From assembly GCA_013289795.1 (NCBI GenBank), contig JABCZH010000010.1, positions 99,308 to 163,307 on the forward strand: 64,000 nt of DNA, written 5' to 3'. The notes under the pieces were generated by a model. It was not told the origin of the DNA. It saw nothing but the letters and a program-made list of their open reading frames with translations, and did not search any database. Below are positions 44,301-52,408 of this stretch, one piece after another. The DNA comes from Acidobacteriota bacterium. GTDB lineage: Bacteria > Acidobacteriota > Terriglobia > Terriglobales > Acidobacteriaceae. Position 1 is the stretch's first letter; every line of letters starts with the position of its first letter. Made by a program: the position numbers and the translations under genes.

Positions 44301-44605
44301 TTGTGCAAATAGGGCCGGAGAACGTCGTGCTTACGGCCTTTAAGAAAGCGGAGGATGATACCGGTCTCATCCTGCGCTTCTACGAGTGGGCGGGCAAGGA
44401 AGGCAACGTGGCGTTGCAGCTTCCGCTGACGGCGCAATCGGCCGAGGAAACCAATCTGATGGAAAAGTCCCTTGGAGGTCTTCCCCTGCACAATGGAACC
44501 GTGACTGTACATACCAAGCCGTACGAGATTAAGACGATAAAAATGCAGTTTGCCGCCAAGACGGCTGCGGGCGAGGTCGCGGAGAATTCCCCGACCTCGC
44601 CCTAG
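41315..44605 (+). CDS. exported alpha-mannosidase, glycoside hydrolase family 38
   Basis: A 1096-residue protein with a signal peptide (MKRIVTLSAIFLILLCLALT, cleavage near SAAAT). After a beta N-domain, the GH38 catalytic domain shows the zinc pair GNSHIDMAWLWPW, then GRWEVIGGMWVEPDLNMP and the nucleophile Asp377 in WNPDSFGYNWQLPQ. A further zinc His is likely in FDHFHDIMPGSG. C-terminal beta domains follow. Family members cut alpha-mannosides. It is periplasmic or secreted, and is transcribed divergently from the exopolysaccharide operon. ATG 41315 lacks a clear ribosome site but gives the signal peptide. Confidence 0.9.
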   Translation: MKRIVTLSAIFLILLCLALTNPQRSAAATQAPDSGIVEMPLDRLASITTLQMSEWRWHDDVPHPEDPSLDDSKWELTKLGAKWSTGTRVFRHWIEVPGKIDGYTVQGSRIKLEVALDSNGPDEIAVFSNGSLVFRGNEDTLQSFPLAENAQPGQKFLIAVRMEATAVESNFYRAALTIEPPVSRPDPRLLRMEILSAHPLVAAYKDGKYQRELQLDAAVKAIDFAALDKGDQAAFDTSLRQAQAKLEELRPWLKQFTIHAVGNSHIDMAWLWPWTETVEVVRNTFQSVLNLMREYPDFKFTMSSARTYEWMEEKYPDLFKEIKQRVQEGRWEVIGGMWVEPDLNMPAGESLVRQILVGKRYFQKTFGVDVKIGWNPDSFGYNWQLPQIYKKSGMDYFVTQKLLWAHEFTTFPYKLFWWEAPDGSRLLTYFPHDYAADIDGEKMATDLSTWAPSMYGPKLTNTPEMMHLYGVGDHGGGPTRTMLDNAAVLMSPDAIYPKFEFGTAKSFFDDLEKKLPGMEVPTWKDELYFQYHRGVFTTQAETKRRIRRSEELLLDAEMYSSVASLYGRTYPQAEFELAWKNLLFDHFHDIMPGSGIAVNYLEAKRNMEDVGRAGREVMEGALGEISAHINTQGEGTPVVVFNSLSWPRTEVIEMDAQLPGPAQRVEVVDAAGKPAESQLLTIDPDTHRAHLLVLSHTPAMGYATYFVRAAAKPVPNHSSVKASISTLENEFIRVKIDPQTGCMTSLFDKRSQTEALAPAETDNGGPKNSVCGNLLQAFYDKPKRWDAWNIDADFEKQHWDLDKADQVELVENGPLRAVIRVKNHFQSSTFVRDITVYAGVPRVDVKMHADWHEKHILLKVAFPLSAHNEKATFEIPFGSIERPTTRRTPVEQAEFEVPAQRWADISDATHGFSLLNDCKYGYDAKGNVLRLSLLRSPEWPDPHADEGPQDFTYSLYPHGGTWLEAQTIRRGYELDDKLISRQTEKHQGSLPAEHSFVQIGPENVVLTAFKKAEDDTGLILRFYEWAGKEGNVALQLPLTAQSAEETNLMEKSLGGLPLHNGTVTVHTKPYEIKTIKMQFAAKTAAGEVAENSPTSP

Positions 44606-44673
44606 GCCTTGGTGCATCAGCCGCCGGCCATCTAAAACCTAAGAACATCTGCCCGCGATCCCGTAGTTTTCTG

Positions 44674-44689
44674 CCGGCCGCCTGGCCGG
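44674..44689. other. strong GC hairpin upstream of argR
   Basis: CCGGCC (44674-44679) pairs perfectly with GGCCGG (44684-44689) around GCCT. No T-run follows on either strand, so it is not a classical terminator, but it lies between the GH38 gene and the argR promoter and may insulate the two. Confidence 0.4.
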
Positions 44690-44717
44690 TCAAGTCCCCA
44701 CCGCTCTGTTTTTCCGC

Positions 44718-44746
44718 TTGACACCCTTTCCGAAACGGTTAAATAT
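44718..44746 (+). promoter_or_regulatory. argR operon promoter
   Basis: A perfect TTGACA at 44718-44723 is followed 17 bases later by AAATAT (44741-44746), or at 16 by TAAATA. Initiation would fall near 44752, inside the first ARG box, so ArgR binding would block transcription of the whole operon. Confidence 0.65.
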
Positions 44747-44747
44747 A

Positions 44748-44785
44748 TATGAATACTTATTCACATATATGAATAACTATGCAAC
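44748..44785 (+). promoter_or_regulatory. two ARG boxes (ArgR operator)
   Basis: Box 1 (44748-44765) contains TGAATA-CT-TATTCA, a perfect palindrome matching the TGAAT...ATTCA core of the ArgR site. Box 2 (44768-44785) contains TGAATA-AC-TATGCA with one mismatch. The boxes are 2 bases apart, centre to centre 20 bases, like the tandem 18-base boxes of E. coli. Box 2 ends directly at the argR ATG. This predicts arginine-dependent autoregulation. Confidence 0.82.
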
Positions 44786-45229
44786 ATGAATAAACTCCTG
44801 AGACAGCGGGCCATTCTGGAATTGTTGAAACATGGACGGGTGGCGAACCAGGAAGACCTGCAGAAGACCCTGCGCAAGCGGGGGCTCAAGGTCGGCCAGG
44901 CCACGCTTTCCCGCGACATCCGCGACTTGGGCCTCAGCAAGACGCCGCAGGGATATGCGCTGTCCGAGGGGGATGGATCTTCGTTTCCCGCATTGCCCCC
45001 GGTGTCGCGCCTCGTCCGGGAGTTCGTTCTCGAGGTGCGTGTGGCCCAGAACCTTTTGGTTATCAAGACCAGCGTGGGCAGCGCTCAGCCTGTCGCCGCC
45101 GCCTTGGATGACGAGAGTTGGCCGGAAGCCGTCGGCACCGTCGCGGGCGATGACACCATTTTGATTGTGTGTCCCGATAACAAAGATGCCCGCAAGCTGG
45201 CCGCTCGCATTCAGGAGATGCTCGCCTGA
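44786..45229 (+). CDS. argR: arginine repressor
   Basis: A 147-residue ArgR. The winged-helix N-terminal domain shows LRQRAILELLKHGRVANQED and the recognition helix region VGQATLSRDIRDLGLSK. The C-terminal oligomerisation and arginine-binding domain shows VVIKTSVGSAQPVAAALDD-like LLVIKTSVGSAQPVAAALDD and VGTVAGDDTILIVCPD, with the GT(I/V)AGDDT signature. It forms hexamers that bind ARG boxes with arginine. Two such boxes lie directly upstream. It is first in the operon and its stop overlaps the argC start (TGATG). No Shine-Dalgarno is present; the leader is the operator itself. Confidence 0.95.
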   Translation: MNKLLRQRAILELLKHGRVANQEDLQKTLRKRGLKVGQATLSRDIRDLGLSKTPQGYALSEGDGSSFPALPPVSRLVREFVLEVRVAQNLLVIKTSVGSAQPVAAALDDESWPEAVGTVAGDDTILIVCPDNKDARKLAARIQEMLA

Positions 45230-46272
45230 TGCCGGCGAAACTCAAGACTGCGGTCGCGGGGGCGACTGGCTATTCAGGCCTCGAATTGACGCGGCTTCTG
45301 CTGCGTCATCCTCGGTTAGACAAGCCGGCGCTGCTCAGTCGCGAGAATGGCAATCAAGCAAAGAATCTTGCGGATCTTTTTCCTGCGTTCTCCGGTAACG
45401 GAGGTCATCCGTTACAGCCGCTTTCGTGGGAGAGCTTGAAACGGCAGGGTGTGGAACTTGTTTTTCTGGCAACACCGCATGAGACCTCGCGAGCACTGGT
45501 GCCGCAGGCTGCGGCGCACGGGTTTCGCGTTATCGATCTAAGTGGGGCATGGCGGCTCAAGCAGGCCGAGCATCGCGTGGTTTACGACTTTCACGACACC
45601 GACTCGGTGACCGCTGCCGAACTCACAGAAAAGGCAGTTTATGGTCTGCCAGAATTGAATGCAGAGCGGATCGCGAACGCGGCTTTGGTGGCAAATCCGG
45701 GATGCTACGCGACTTCAGTGATCCTGGCGGTCGCACCGCTGTTGAAAGCCGGCATCGTCGACCGGCAGCGCGGAATCATTTCCGACTCGAAGTCCGGTGT
45801 GTCCGGGGCGGGCAAGGAGCCCAATGCGCGCACCCATTTTGTCTCGGTAGCTGACAATTTGTCCGCCTACTCCGTGTTCGGACACCGTCATGTAGGGGAG
45901 ATCGTAGAACAGTTGGAGTTGAACCCGGGTGAATTGACATTCACGCCTCATCTGCTGCCGATTCCACGGGGGATATTGTCAACGGTTTATGTTTACTTGA
46001 ATCGCAGGATGATCGCAGCGGAAGTGGAGTCCTGCTTCCGCCAATTCTATGCCGGCAAGCCCTGGGTGCGAGTTTTTGCCAACCCGCAACTTCCGCAGAT
46101 CCGGTTTTCTTTGCAGACCAATTACTGCGATCTCGGTTTTTGCCTGGCAGACGACGGCCAACGACTGGTACTCGTTTCGTGCGTGGACAACCTGCTGAAG
46201 GGCGCCGCCGGCCAGGCGGTGCAGAACATGAATCTGATGTACGGATGGAAGGAAGAAGAGGGATTACAGTGA
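45229..46272 (+). CDS. argC: N-acetyl-gamma-glutamyl-phosphate reductase
   Basis: ArgC reduces N-acetylglutamyl phosphate with NADPH, third step of arginine synthesis. The start AVAGATGYSGLELTRLLLRH binds NADP. The catalytic Cys lies in LVANPGCYATSVILA. KSGVSGAGKEPNARTHF and SVFGHRHVGEIVEQL are also diagnostic, and the C-terminal CVDNLLKGAAGQAVQNMN is typical. 347 residues is normal. ATG overlaps the argR stop by one base; the argB start overlaps its stop. Confidence 0.96.
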   Translation: MPAKLKTAVAGATGYSGLELTRLLLRHPRLDKPALLSRENGNQAKNLADLFPAFSGNGGHPLQPLSWESLKRQGVELVFLATPHETSRALVPQAAAHGFRVIDLSGAWRLKQAEHRVVYDFHDTDSVTAAELTEKAVYGLPELNAERIANAALVANPGCYATSVILAVAPLLKAGIVDRQRGIISDSKSGVSGAGKEPNARTHFVSVADNLSAYSVFGHRHVGEIVEQLELNPGELTFTPHLLPIPRGILSTVYVYLNRRMIAAEVESCFRQFYAGKPWVRVFANPQLPQIRFSLQTNYCDLGFCLADDGQRLVLVSCVDNLLKGAAGQAVQNMNLMYGWKEEEGLQ

Positions 46273-47054
46273 AGATCGTCGTCAAAATCGGTGGTGCTGC
46301 GCTCGAGGACAGGGCGACATTGCGCAAATGCGCGCAAGGGATCGTGGAGCTCGCCAGCGACGGTCATCGCGTTGCAGTTGTGCACGGTGGAGGCAGCGCC
46401 CTCACCCGGACGCTGAAACTGCTCGGCAAACAGAGTGAGTTCGTAAATGGGCTGCGGGTCACGGATGCTGAGACCCGCGACATCGCGCTGATGGTCCTGG
46501 CCGGAATCGTGAACAAAAGTTTGGTCGCGGCAATCGGGGCTGCGGGATTGCCAGCGATCGGGCTCTGCGGCGGTGACGGTGCGGCTTTCCGTGCGCGTAA
46601 GAAGCAGGCGCCGGGTTGTGATCTCGGCTTCGTCGGAGAGATCTGTTCGAGTGATCCACGATGGCTGGAAGCGATCTGGAGTAAGGGAGGCATTCCGGTC
46701 CTGTCGTCGCTTGCGCTTGGCGCAGACGGTGAATACTACAACATCAATGCCGATCAGATGGCGGCGGCCTGCGCGGCCGCTTGTCACGCAGACTCGCTGA
46801 TTTTCCTGACGGACGTGCCGGGAGTAAAAGACGCAGCAGGCGCGGTGATTCCATGGCTCACCACCGAAGAGGTCGGCACTCTTGTGGCCGATGCCGTGGT
46901 CGGCGGCGGAATGCTCCCCAAGCTGGAGGCTTGCAGCCAAGCCTTGAATAAAGGGGTGGGAAGAGTCCGGATTCTCCCGGCTGCGCAAGCCGAAATCTTG
47001 TCTCAGTTCTATTTCGCGAAGGTGCAGTGCGGCACGGAGGTAACCTGCGCATGA
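46269..47054 (+). CDS. argB: acetylglutamate kinase
   Basis: ArgB phosphorylates N-acetylglutamate in the second step. The 261-residue protein has the start KIVVKIGGAALEDRATLRKC, VAVVHGGGSALTRTLK, a central LGFVGEICSSDPRWLE, YNINADQMAAACAAACHAD, LIFLTDVPGVKD and VGGGMLPKLEACSQAL. It begins with GTG at 46269, overlapping the argC stop (GTGA), after a GAGGGA ribosome site. The short N-terminus lacks the helix linked with arginine feedback inhibition, so feedback may act elsewhere. Confidence 0.94.
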   Translation: MKIVVKIGGAALEDRATLRKCAQGIVELASDGHRVAVVHGGGSALTRTLKLLGKQSEFVNGLRVTDAETRDIALMVLAGIVNKSLVAAIGAAGLPAIGLCGGDGAAFRARKKQAPGCDLGFVGEICSSDPRWLEAIWSKGGIPVLSSLALGADGEYYNINADQMAAACAAACHADSLIFLTDVPGVKDAAGAVIPWLTTEEVGTLVADAVVGGGMLPKLEACSQALNKGVGRVRILPAAQAEILSQFYFAKVQCGTEVTCA

Positions 47055-48304
47055 GTCTGGCCTCCGTCATTCGTTCCGAGCAGAAACTACTGCTGCCGAC
47101 CTACGATCGCCACCACATTTTGTTTGAGCGCGGGCGCGGAGTTTATCTCTGGGACTCGCGCAGCCATCGCTACCTCGATTTCCTGAGCGGAATCGGAGTG
47201 AACGCACTCGGTCATGGGCATCCAGCCATCCAGGCGACCTTGAAGCGCCAGGCTGGCCGCTTGATTCACACTTCGAACTTGTTTTTCCACGAGTATCAGG
47301 CCGAGCTTGCCGCGAGCTTGACGCGGATCTCGGAGCTCGACCGGGCGTTCTTCTGCAACAGCGGGACTGAGGCGTGGGAAGGAGCGCTCAAGCTGGCTCG
47401 CTCGTATGCGCGGGTACAGAACAGCAACGGCCACAAACCGAAATGGCGCATTCTTGCGCTCGACGATTCATTTCATGGGCGGACCTTCGGTTCGCTGGCG
47501 ACCACCGGTCAGGCGAAGTATCGAGATCCTTTTGCACCGCTTTTGCCCGGGGTCAGCTTTGTTGGATTCAATGACACCGCTGACCTGGAGCGGCGTTTCG
47601 ATGGCAGCGTGTGCGCAATTTGCCTGGAGACCATTCAGGGTGAAGGTGGAATTCGTCCCATCAGTCCCGAGTTTCTGCAACTCGCGCGCAAGTTGACCAG
47701 GAGTACAGGCGCTCTGCTGATTCTCGATGAAATCCAATGCGGACTCGGCCGCACCGGTCTCCATTTCGCCTATCAACACTACGGAGTTCAGCCCGACATA
47801 GTGACGGTTGCGAAACCGCTCGCGGCTGGCCTGCCGCTGGGAGCGATTCTCACCACCAACCGCGTCGCTACCGCCATGCATCCCGGCATGCACGGGACAA
47901 CATTTGGGGGCGGCCCGCTGGCCTGTGCCGTGGCAATCCAGTTCCTGCGTTTGATGGAAAAGCTAATACCACACGTCCGCGCAAGTGGAGCATACTTCCA
48001 CGCACAACTCGAGGGATTGAAGGCCAGACACAGTTGTGTCGGCGAAGTTCGCGGGATGGGTCTCATGCTGGGCATGGAACTGAATTCCGCCGACGCCGCC
48101 AAGCTGGTTGTGCACCAATTGATGAAACGCGGAATCTTGATCAACCGCACTCACGAGACTGTTTTGCGATTTCTGCCGCCCTACATCATTGAAAAAAAAC
48201 ACATCGACCAAGTGATTCGGGAATTGGACACAGCGCTGTGTTCCGCAAGCTCCATCCCGCTCCTTCGTCAAGCTCATAAGTCCACAACAAGGAGTCAAAG
48301 TTGA
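47051..48304 (+). CDS. argD: acetylornithine aminotransferase
   Basis: ArgD is a PLP-dependent class III aminotransferase that makes N-acetylornithine. The 417-residue protein has [36 protein letters not shown], the [14 protein letters not shown] segment and the PLP Lys in [33 protein letters not shown] is also typical. It may also serve lysine synthesis as a succinyldiaminopimelate aminotransferase. The ATG at 47051 overlaps the argB stop (ATGA). Confidence 0.94.
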   Translation: MSLASVIRSEQKLLLPTYDRHHILFERGRGVYLWDSRSHRYLDFLSGIGVNALGHGHPAIQATLKRQAGRLIHTSNLFFHEYQAELAASLTRISELDRAFFCNSGTEAWEGALKLARSYARVQNSNGHKPKWRILALDDSFHGRTFGSLATTGQAKYRDPFAPLLPGVSFVGFNDTADLERRFDGSVCAICLETIQGEGGIRPISPEFLQLARKLTRSTGALLILDEIQCGLGRTGLHFAYQHYGVQPDIVTVAKPLAAGLPLGAILTTNRVATAMHPGMHGTTFGGGPLACAVAIQFLRLMEKLIPHVRASGAYFHAQLEGLKARHSCVGEVRGMGLMLGMELNSADAAKLVVHQLMKRGILINRTHETVLRFLPPYIIEKKHIDQVIRELDTALCSASSIPLLRQAHKSTTRSQS

Positions 48305-49314
48305 ACAGTCAGGTACTGAACGCAAAAGCAGCCGCAGCGCCCCAGGTACACAAGCCATTCTGGTGCTCCGACCTGGTGTCGACGCGCGACTTCGGTCCCG
48401 ATGGGGTTGAAGCCGTGCTGCATCTCGCGGGGGTCATGAAGTCACGATCTGCCGATTTTCGCAAGGCCCTTGCCGACAAGCAGATCGTAATGTTCTTTGA
48501 GAAGCCGTCCCTGCGGACCCGCCTGACCTTCGAAACGGGCGTGGGAAGCATGGGTGGTAACGCATACTTTGTCGATCAGACGTACAGCCGCCTTGATGCG
48601 CGCGAGCAATTGAGCGATATCGCTCACAACCTCGAGCGCTGGGTGGATGGCATCGTACTGCGCACATTCTCCCAGGAAACCATTCAGGGTATGGCCGAGC
48701 ACGCGTCGGTGCCAGTGATCAATGCGCTGAGCGATCTCGAGCATCCCTGCCAGGCATTGGCGGATTACTTCACTCTACAGAGCCACTTCGGTCACCTCGG
48801 AAATTTAACCCTGGCCTATGTCGGGGACGGCAACAACGTTGCACATTCGTTGCTACTGACGGCGGCCTGCCTGGGATCTGATATTCGTATCGCTACGCCG
48901 AAGGGCTATGAGCCCAACGAGGAAATTGTCCGCGATGCTCGACAGTTCGCCCGGCAGACCGGCGCGACGATTGAAATTCTTCGCGACCCGTACGAAGCGG
49001 TCGCCGGCGCTGACGCCATTTATACCGACGCGTGGGCGAGTATGGGCCAGGAACACGAGGCCGAAAAGCGGGCGCGGATTTTCCCACCGTATCAACTGAA
49101 CCAGGCGTTGGCGGCTGCGGCTTCGCCTCACGCCGTATTTATGCATTGTCTGCCGGCTCAGCGCGGTGCGGAAATCACCGACGAAGTGATCGACTCGGCG
49201 CGGTCAGTAGTTTTCGATCAGGCGGAAAACCGCCTGCATGTCCAGAAAGCAATTCTATATTTGCTGCTTGGCAGTGGAGATCATAGTCTGCCGGCGAGGA
49301 GCGCTCATGCGTGA
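48301..49314 (+). CDS. argF: ornithine carbamoyltransferase
   Basis: ArgF makes citrulline from ornithine and carbamoyl phosphate. The carbamoyl-phosphate site is EKPSLRTRLTFETGVGSMGG (SxRTR). HPCQALADYFTL, LAYVGDGNNVAHSLLL, DAIYTDAWASMGQE and FMHCLPAQRGAEITDEV follow. HCLP is the ornithine-specific catalytic signature. 337 residues is slightly long. It starts with TTG at 48301, after AAGGAG 8 bases upstream, and overlaps the argD stop (TTGA). The pathway's citrulline then goes to ArgG encoded next. Confidence 0.94.
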   Translation: MNSQVLNAKAAAAPQVHKPFWCSDLVSTRDFGPDGVEAVLHLAGVMKSRSADFRKALADKQIVMFFEKPSLRTRLTFETGVGSMGGNAYFVDQTYSRLDAREQLSDIAHNLERWVDGIVLRTFSQETIQGMAEHASVPVINALSDLEHPCQALADYFTLQSHFGHLGNLTLAYVGDGNNVAHSLLLTAACLGSDIRIATPKGYEPNEEIVRDARQFARQTGATIEILRDPYEAVAGADAIYTDAWASMGQEHEAEKRARIFPPYQLNQALAAAASPHAVFMHCLPAQRGAEITDEVIDSARSVVFDQAENRLHVQKAILYLLLGSGDHSLPARSAHA

Positions 49315-50512
49315 GAAAGTTGTACTGGCTTATTCCGGAGGTCTGGATACCTCAATCATCATTCCGTGGCTGAAAGAAAACTATGACTACGACGTCATTG
49401 CCATGGTAGGGGACGTCGGTCAGGGAGATGACATCGAAGCAGTGGTGAAAAAGGCATATGCCACCGGCGCAAGCAACGTCTTGGTGGAAGACCTACGGGA
49501 GGAGTTCCTCACCGGATACGTATTTCCCGCTCTGAAAGCAGGCGCTGTGTATGAGCACAAGTACCTGCTGGGCACATCGCTCGCACGGCCGGTTATCGCC
49601 AAGCACCAGGTTGAGGTTGCCCTGCGCGAGGGCGCCACTGCGGTTGCTCACGGATGCACCGGCAAGGGCAATGATCAGGTACGCTTCGAAATGGCCTACC
49701 AAGCGCTTGCCCCGGAATTGAAAGTGATTGCGCCATGGCGGGAGTGGTCCCTGAAATCCCGCGAGGACTGCCTCGATTACGCCGAACAGCACGGAATCCC
49801 GGTCGAGGCCAGCCGGCAGAAGATTCACAGCCGCGACCGCAATCTGTGGCACGTCAGTCACGAAGGCGGCGAACTGGAAGACGCGGCCAATCCGCCTCTG
49901 CCCAGGACCTGGCAATGGACCCGCTCGCCGCAGGAAGCTCCCGATCAAGAAGAGCAGGTAAAGATCGGCTTCGCACAGGGAGTTCCGGTTGCGGTCAACG
50001 ACGGAGTTATCGATCCTGTCTCACTGGTCGAGATGCTCAATGAAATCGGGGCCCGTAACGCGATCGGCCGGGTGGATTTGGTGGAAAATCGCTTCGTCGG
50101 AATCAAGTCCCGTGGCTGTTACGAAACTCCAGGCGGCACTCTGCTAATGAATGCCCACCGCGAGCTGGAAGCGCTCTGCCTGGAACGTGACGTGGTGCAC
50201 TTCAAGCAACACATCGGATTGAAGTATGCGGAGCTCGCCTATTTCGGCTTGTGGTTTACGCCACTGCGAGAAGCGCTCGACGCGTTCGTCGAAACCACGC
50301 AGCGGGATATGACCGGAACCGTGACGCTCTCCTTATACAAGGGCAACGTATCGGTGGTGAGCCGGTATTCAGACTACTCGTTGTATCGCACCGATCTGTC
50401 CTCGTTCACCATGGGCGATGGCTACGACCAGAAAGATGCAGCAGGCTTCATCCGAATCCTGGGGCTTCCGTCTCGCTCGCGGGCACGTGCGCACATGGAG
50501 GTAGCGAGATGA
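49307..50512 (+). CDS. argG: argininosuccinate synthase
   Basis: ArgG joins citrulline and aspartate with ATP. The 401-residue protein starts VVLAYSGGLDTSIIIPWLKE, containing the PP-loop SGGLDTS, and continues with YKYLLGTSLARPVIAKH-like HKYLLGTSLARPVIAKH, HGCTGKGNDQVRFE and GRVDLVENRFVGIKSRG. The length is normal. ATG 49307 has GAGGAG 5 bases upstream and overlaps the argF stop by 8 bases. It is followed by argH with an ATGA overlap. Confidence 0.96.
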   Translation: MREKVVLAYSGGLDTSIIIPWLKENYDYDVIAMVGDVGQGDDIEAVVKKAYATGASNVLVEDLREEFLTGYVFPALKAGAVYEHKYLLGTSLARPVIAKHQVEVALREGATAVAHGCTGKGNDQVRFEMAYQALAPELKVIAPWREWSLKSREDCLDYAEQHGIPVEASRQKIHSRDRNLWHVSHEGGELEDAANPPLPRTWQWTRSPQEAPDQEEQVKIGFAQGVPVAVNDGVIDPVSLVEMLNEIGARNAIGRVDLVENRFVGIKSRGCYETPGGTLLMNAHRELEALCLERDVVHFKQHIGLKYAELAYFGLWFTPLREALDAFVETTQRDMTGTVTLSLYKGNVSVVSRYSDYSLYRTDLSSFTMGDGYDQKDAAGFIRILGLPSRSRARAHMEVAR

Positions 50513-51912
50513 AGATGTGGTCACCGCGTTCTGGGCAGGCTCTAGATCCTGATTTCGAGCGCTGGCAAAGGTCTTTTGAGTTCGACCAGCGTCTCTTGAA
50601 GCATGAACTTGCCGCAAGTGGCGCTCATGCGCGGGCGCTGAAAGACGCTGCAATTCTGTCGTCGAGCGAACTCGTCGATATTCTTCAAGGTTTGGAGAAG
50701 ATTGGGGACCTGGCGGCTACATCCGCAGAATTTCTTCAGGACAGTGAGGCGGAAGACGTGCACCACTTCGTAGAAAAACAGTTAGTGGCCCTGATCGGCG
50801 ACTCCGGGTACAAGCTGCACAGCGGACGCAGTCGCAACGAACAGATTGCGACCGACCTGCGCTTGTATGTGCGAGCTGCGATTGACCAGCAGCGAGCGGA
50901 CCTGGCAGAGTTCGCAGGCGTGCTTTTGGAAAAAGCCGAACGGGCCGGAGACGCCGCCATGCCCGCCTACACGCACCTGCAACGCGCCGAGCCCGTACTC
51001 GTATCGCACTGGCTGCTGGCGTATGTAGAGATGTTCTTGCGCGATGCGGATCGGCTGGCCGACTGTCGTAAGCGGGTGAATGTTTGTCCGTTGGGATCGG
51101 GGGCTGTTGCGGGCGCCACGCTGTCTCTCGATCGTCGCGCCATGGCTGCTAGCCTCGGGTTTGACGGTTCAACGGCTAACAGCATCGATGCCACCAGCGA
51201 TCGCGACTTTGTCTTGGAGTTCGTGAATGCCCTCTCGCAACTCGCTCTGCACTTGAGCCGCTGGGCGGAGGAGATGATTCTGTTTTCCACACAGGAGTTC
51301 GGATTTGTCCAACTGCCCGAAACTTACTCCACGGGTAGCAGTGCCATGCCGCAGAAGAAGAACCCAGACTTGCTCGAGCTGACTCGGGGTAAGGCTGGGC
51401 GCGTGATCGGAAACGCGACAGCGCTGATGATCTCGGTGAAGGGACTGCCCCTGGCCTATAACAAGGACCTGCAAGAGACCCAAGAACCTCTTTTTGACTC
51501 GGCAGAAACCATAATAGCTTTGGTTCCGCTGGTTACGGGATGGATGCAGGCGATGGCGTTTGACTACGAACGCATGCAGCAAGCGGCGCAATCAGGTTTC
51601 ATGAATGCTTGGGCGGCGGCCACCTACCTGGTGGAGCGTGGAGTGCCTTCGCGCCTGGCACACCAGCAGGTCGGACGGGTCGTGCAGAAGTGCGTGGAAA
51701 AAGCGTGCGAAATCCAGGACTTGCCGCTGGATGAATTGCGGTCGATCAATCCTCTATTCGACCAGGATCTTTATACATCCCTGACTTTGGAGTCTGTACT
51801 CGCAATTCATGATGTACCGGGAGGCACAGCCCCGGCGCGAGTACGCCAGGCAATGGCAGCGGCGAAGCGAATGATTGAAACCATTTCCGAGGGGGTAAAT
51901 GCGCACCCGTAA
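50509..51912 (+). CDS. argH: argininosuccinate lyase
   Basis: ArgH releases arginine and fumarate. The 467-residue protein belongs to the fumarase/aspartase superfamily: HSGRSRNEQIATDLRLY, PAYTHLQRAEPVLVSHW, PLGSGAVAGATLSLDR and the active-site loop GSSAMPQKKNPDLLELTRG. ATG 50509 overlaps the argG stop (ATGA). The stop lies 14 bases inside the following argA gene. Nothing is unusual in sequence. Confidence 0.96.
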   Translation: MKMWSPRSGQALDPDFERWQRSFEFDQRLLKHELAASGAHARALKDAAILSSSELVDILQGLEKIGDLAATSAEFLQDSEAEDVHHFVEKQLVALIGDSGYKLHSGRSRNEQIATDLRLYVRAAIDQQRADLAEFAGVLLEKAERAGDAAMPAYTHLQRAEPVLVSHWLLAYVEMFLRDADRLADCRKRVNVCPLGSGAVAGATLSLDRRAMAASLGFDGSTANSIDATSDRDFVLEFVNALSQLALHLSRWAEEMILFSTQEFGFVQLPETYSTGSSAMPQKKNPDLLELTRGKAGRVIGNATALMISVKGLPLAYNKDLQETQEPLFDSAETIIALVPLVTGWMQAMAFDYERMQQAAQSGFMNAWAAATYLVERGVPSRLAHQQVGRVVQKCVEKACEIQDLPLDELRSINPLFDQDLYTSLTLESVLAIHDVPGGTAPARVRQAMAAAKRMIETISEGVNAHP

Positions 51913-52408
51913 GGCCATACTGCCGGATGCTCAACGGATATACGAACTGATCGCAGGCTATTCTGCGGATGGCACGCTGCTGCCCCGAACGCTGGCTGAG
52001 ATTTGCGAAAACGTGCGGGATTTCGTGGTTTTGGAAGACAGTGCGCGCGTCATGGGTTGCGGCGCGCTCCATCTTTACGGTCCGCATCTCGCTGAGATTC
52101 GCTCCATCACGGTTGCACCGGGACGGCAAGGCCAGGGCGGGGGACGGAGGCTCGTCGAAGCATTGCTGGCGGAGGCGAAAAAGCATGGAGTCAGTTGTAT
52201 TTGTCTGTTCACTCGGACCCCAGAATTCTTTGCGAACCTTGGTTTTGAAATCGCGCAGCGCGAGGACTTGCCGGACAAGATCCACAAAGATTGCTGGGTC
52301 TGCCCACGCTTCCACAATTGCGACGAAGTTGCCATGGTGCGGGGAGAACTCCCGAAGTTCGCGATCCTGCCCGAGCCGGCGAATTGGCTGGTAAAACTCC
52401 AGGCATGA
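51899..52408 (+). CDS. argA: short N-acetylglutamate synthase, GNAT type
   Basis: A 169-residue GNAT acetyltransferase. MRTRKAILPDAQRIYELIAG, LAEIRSITVAPGRQGQGGG and KHGVSCICLFTRTPEFFANL are the acetyl-CoA site and ArgA-like features; CWVCPRFHNCDEVAMV with Cys pairs recalls the short actinobacterial ArgA (Rv2747 type). It likely makes N-acetylglutamate from glutamate and acetyl-CoA, the first step. It lacks the amino acid kinase domain of E. coli ArgA. It overlaps argH by 14 bases and argJ by four. Confidence 0.85.
   Translation: MRTRKAILPDAQRIYELIAGYSADGTLLPRTLAEICENVRDFVVLEDSARVMGCGALHLYGPHLAEIRSITVAPGRQGQGGGRRLVEALLAEAKKHGVSCICLFTRTPEFFANLGFEIAQREDLPDKIHKDCWVCPRFHNCDEVAMVRGELPKFAILPEPANWLVKLQA

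Noticed and set aside
44674..44689. Terminator for the GH38 gene
   Set aside because: The stem is strong but no T-run follows on either strand; kept only as a hairpin.
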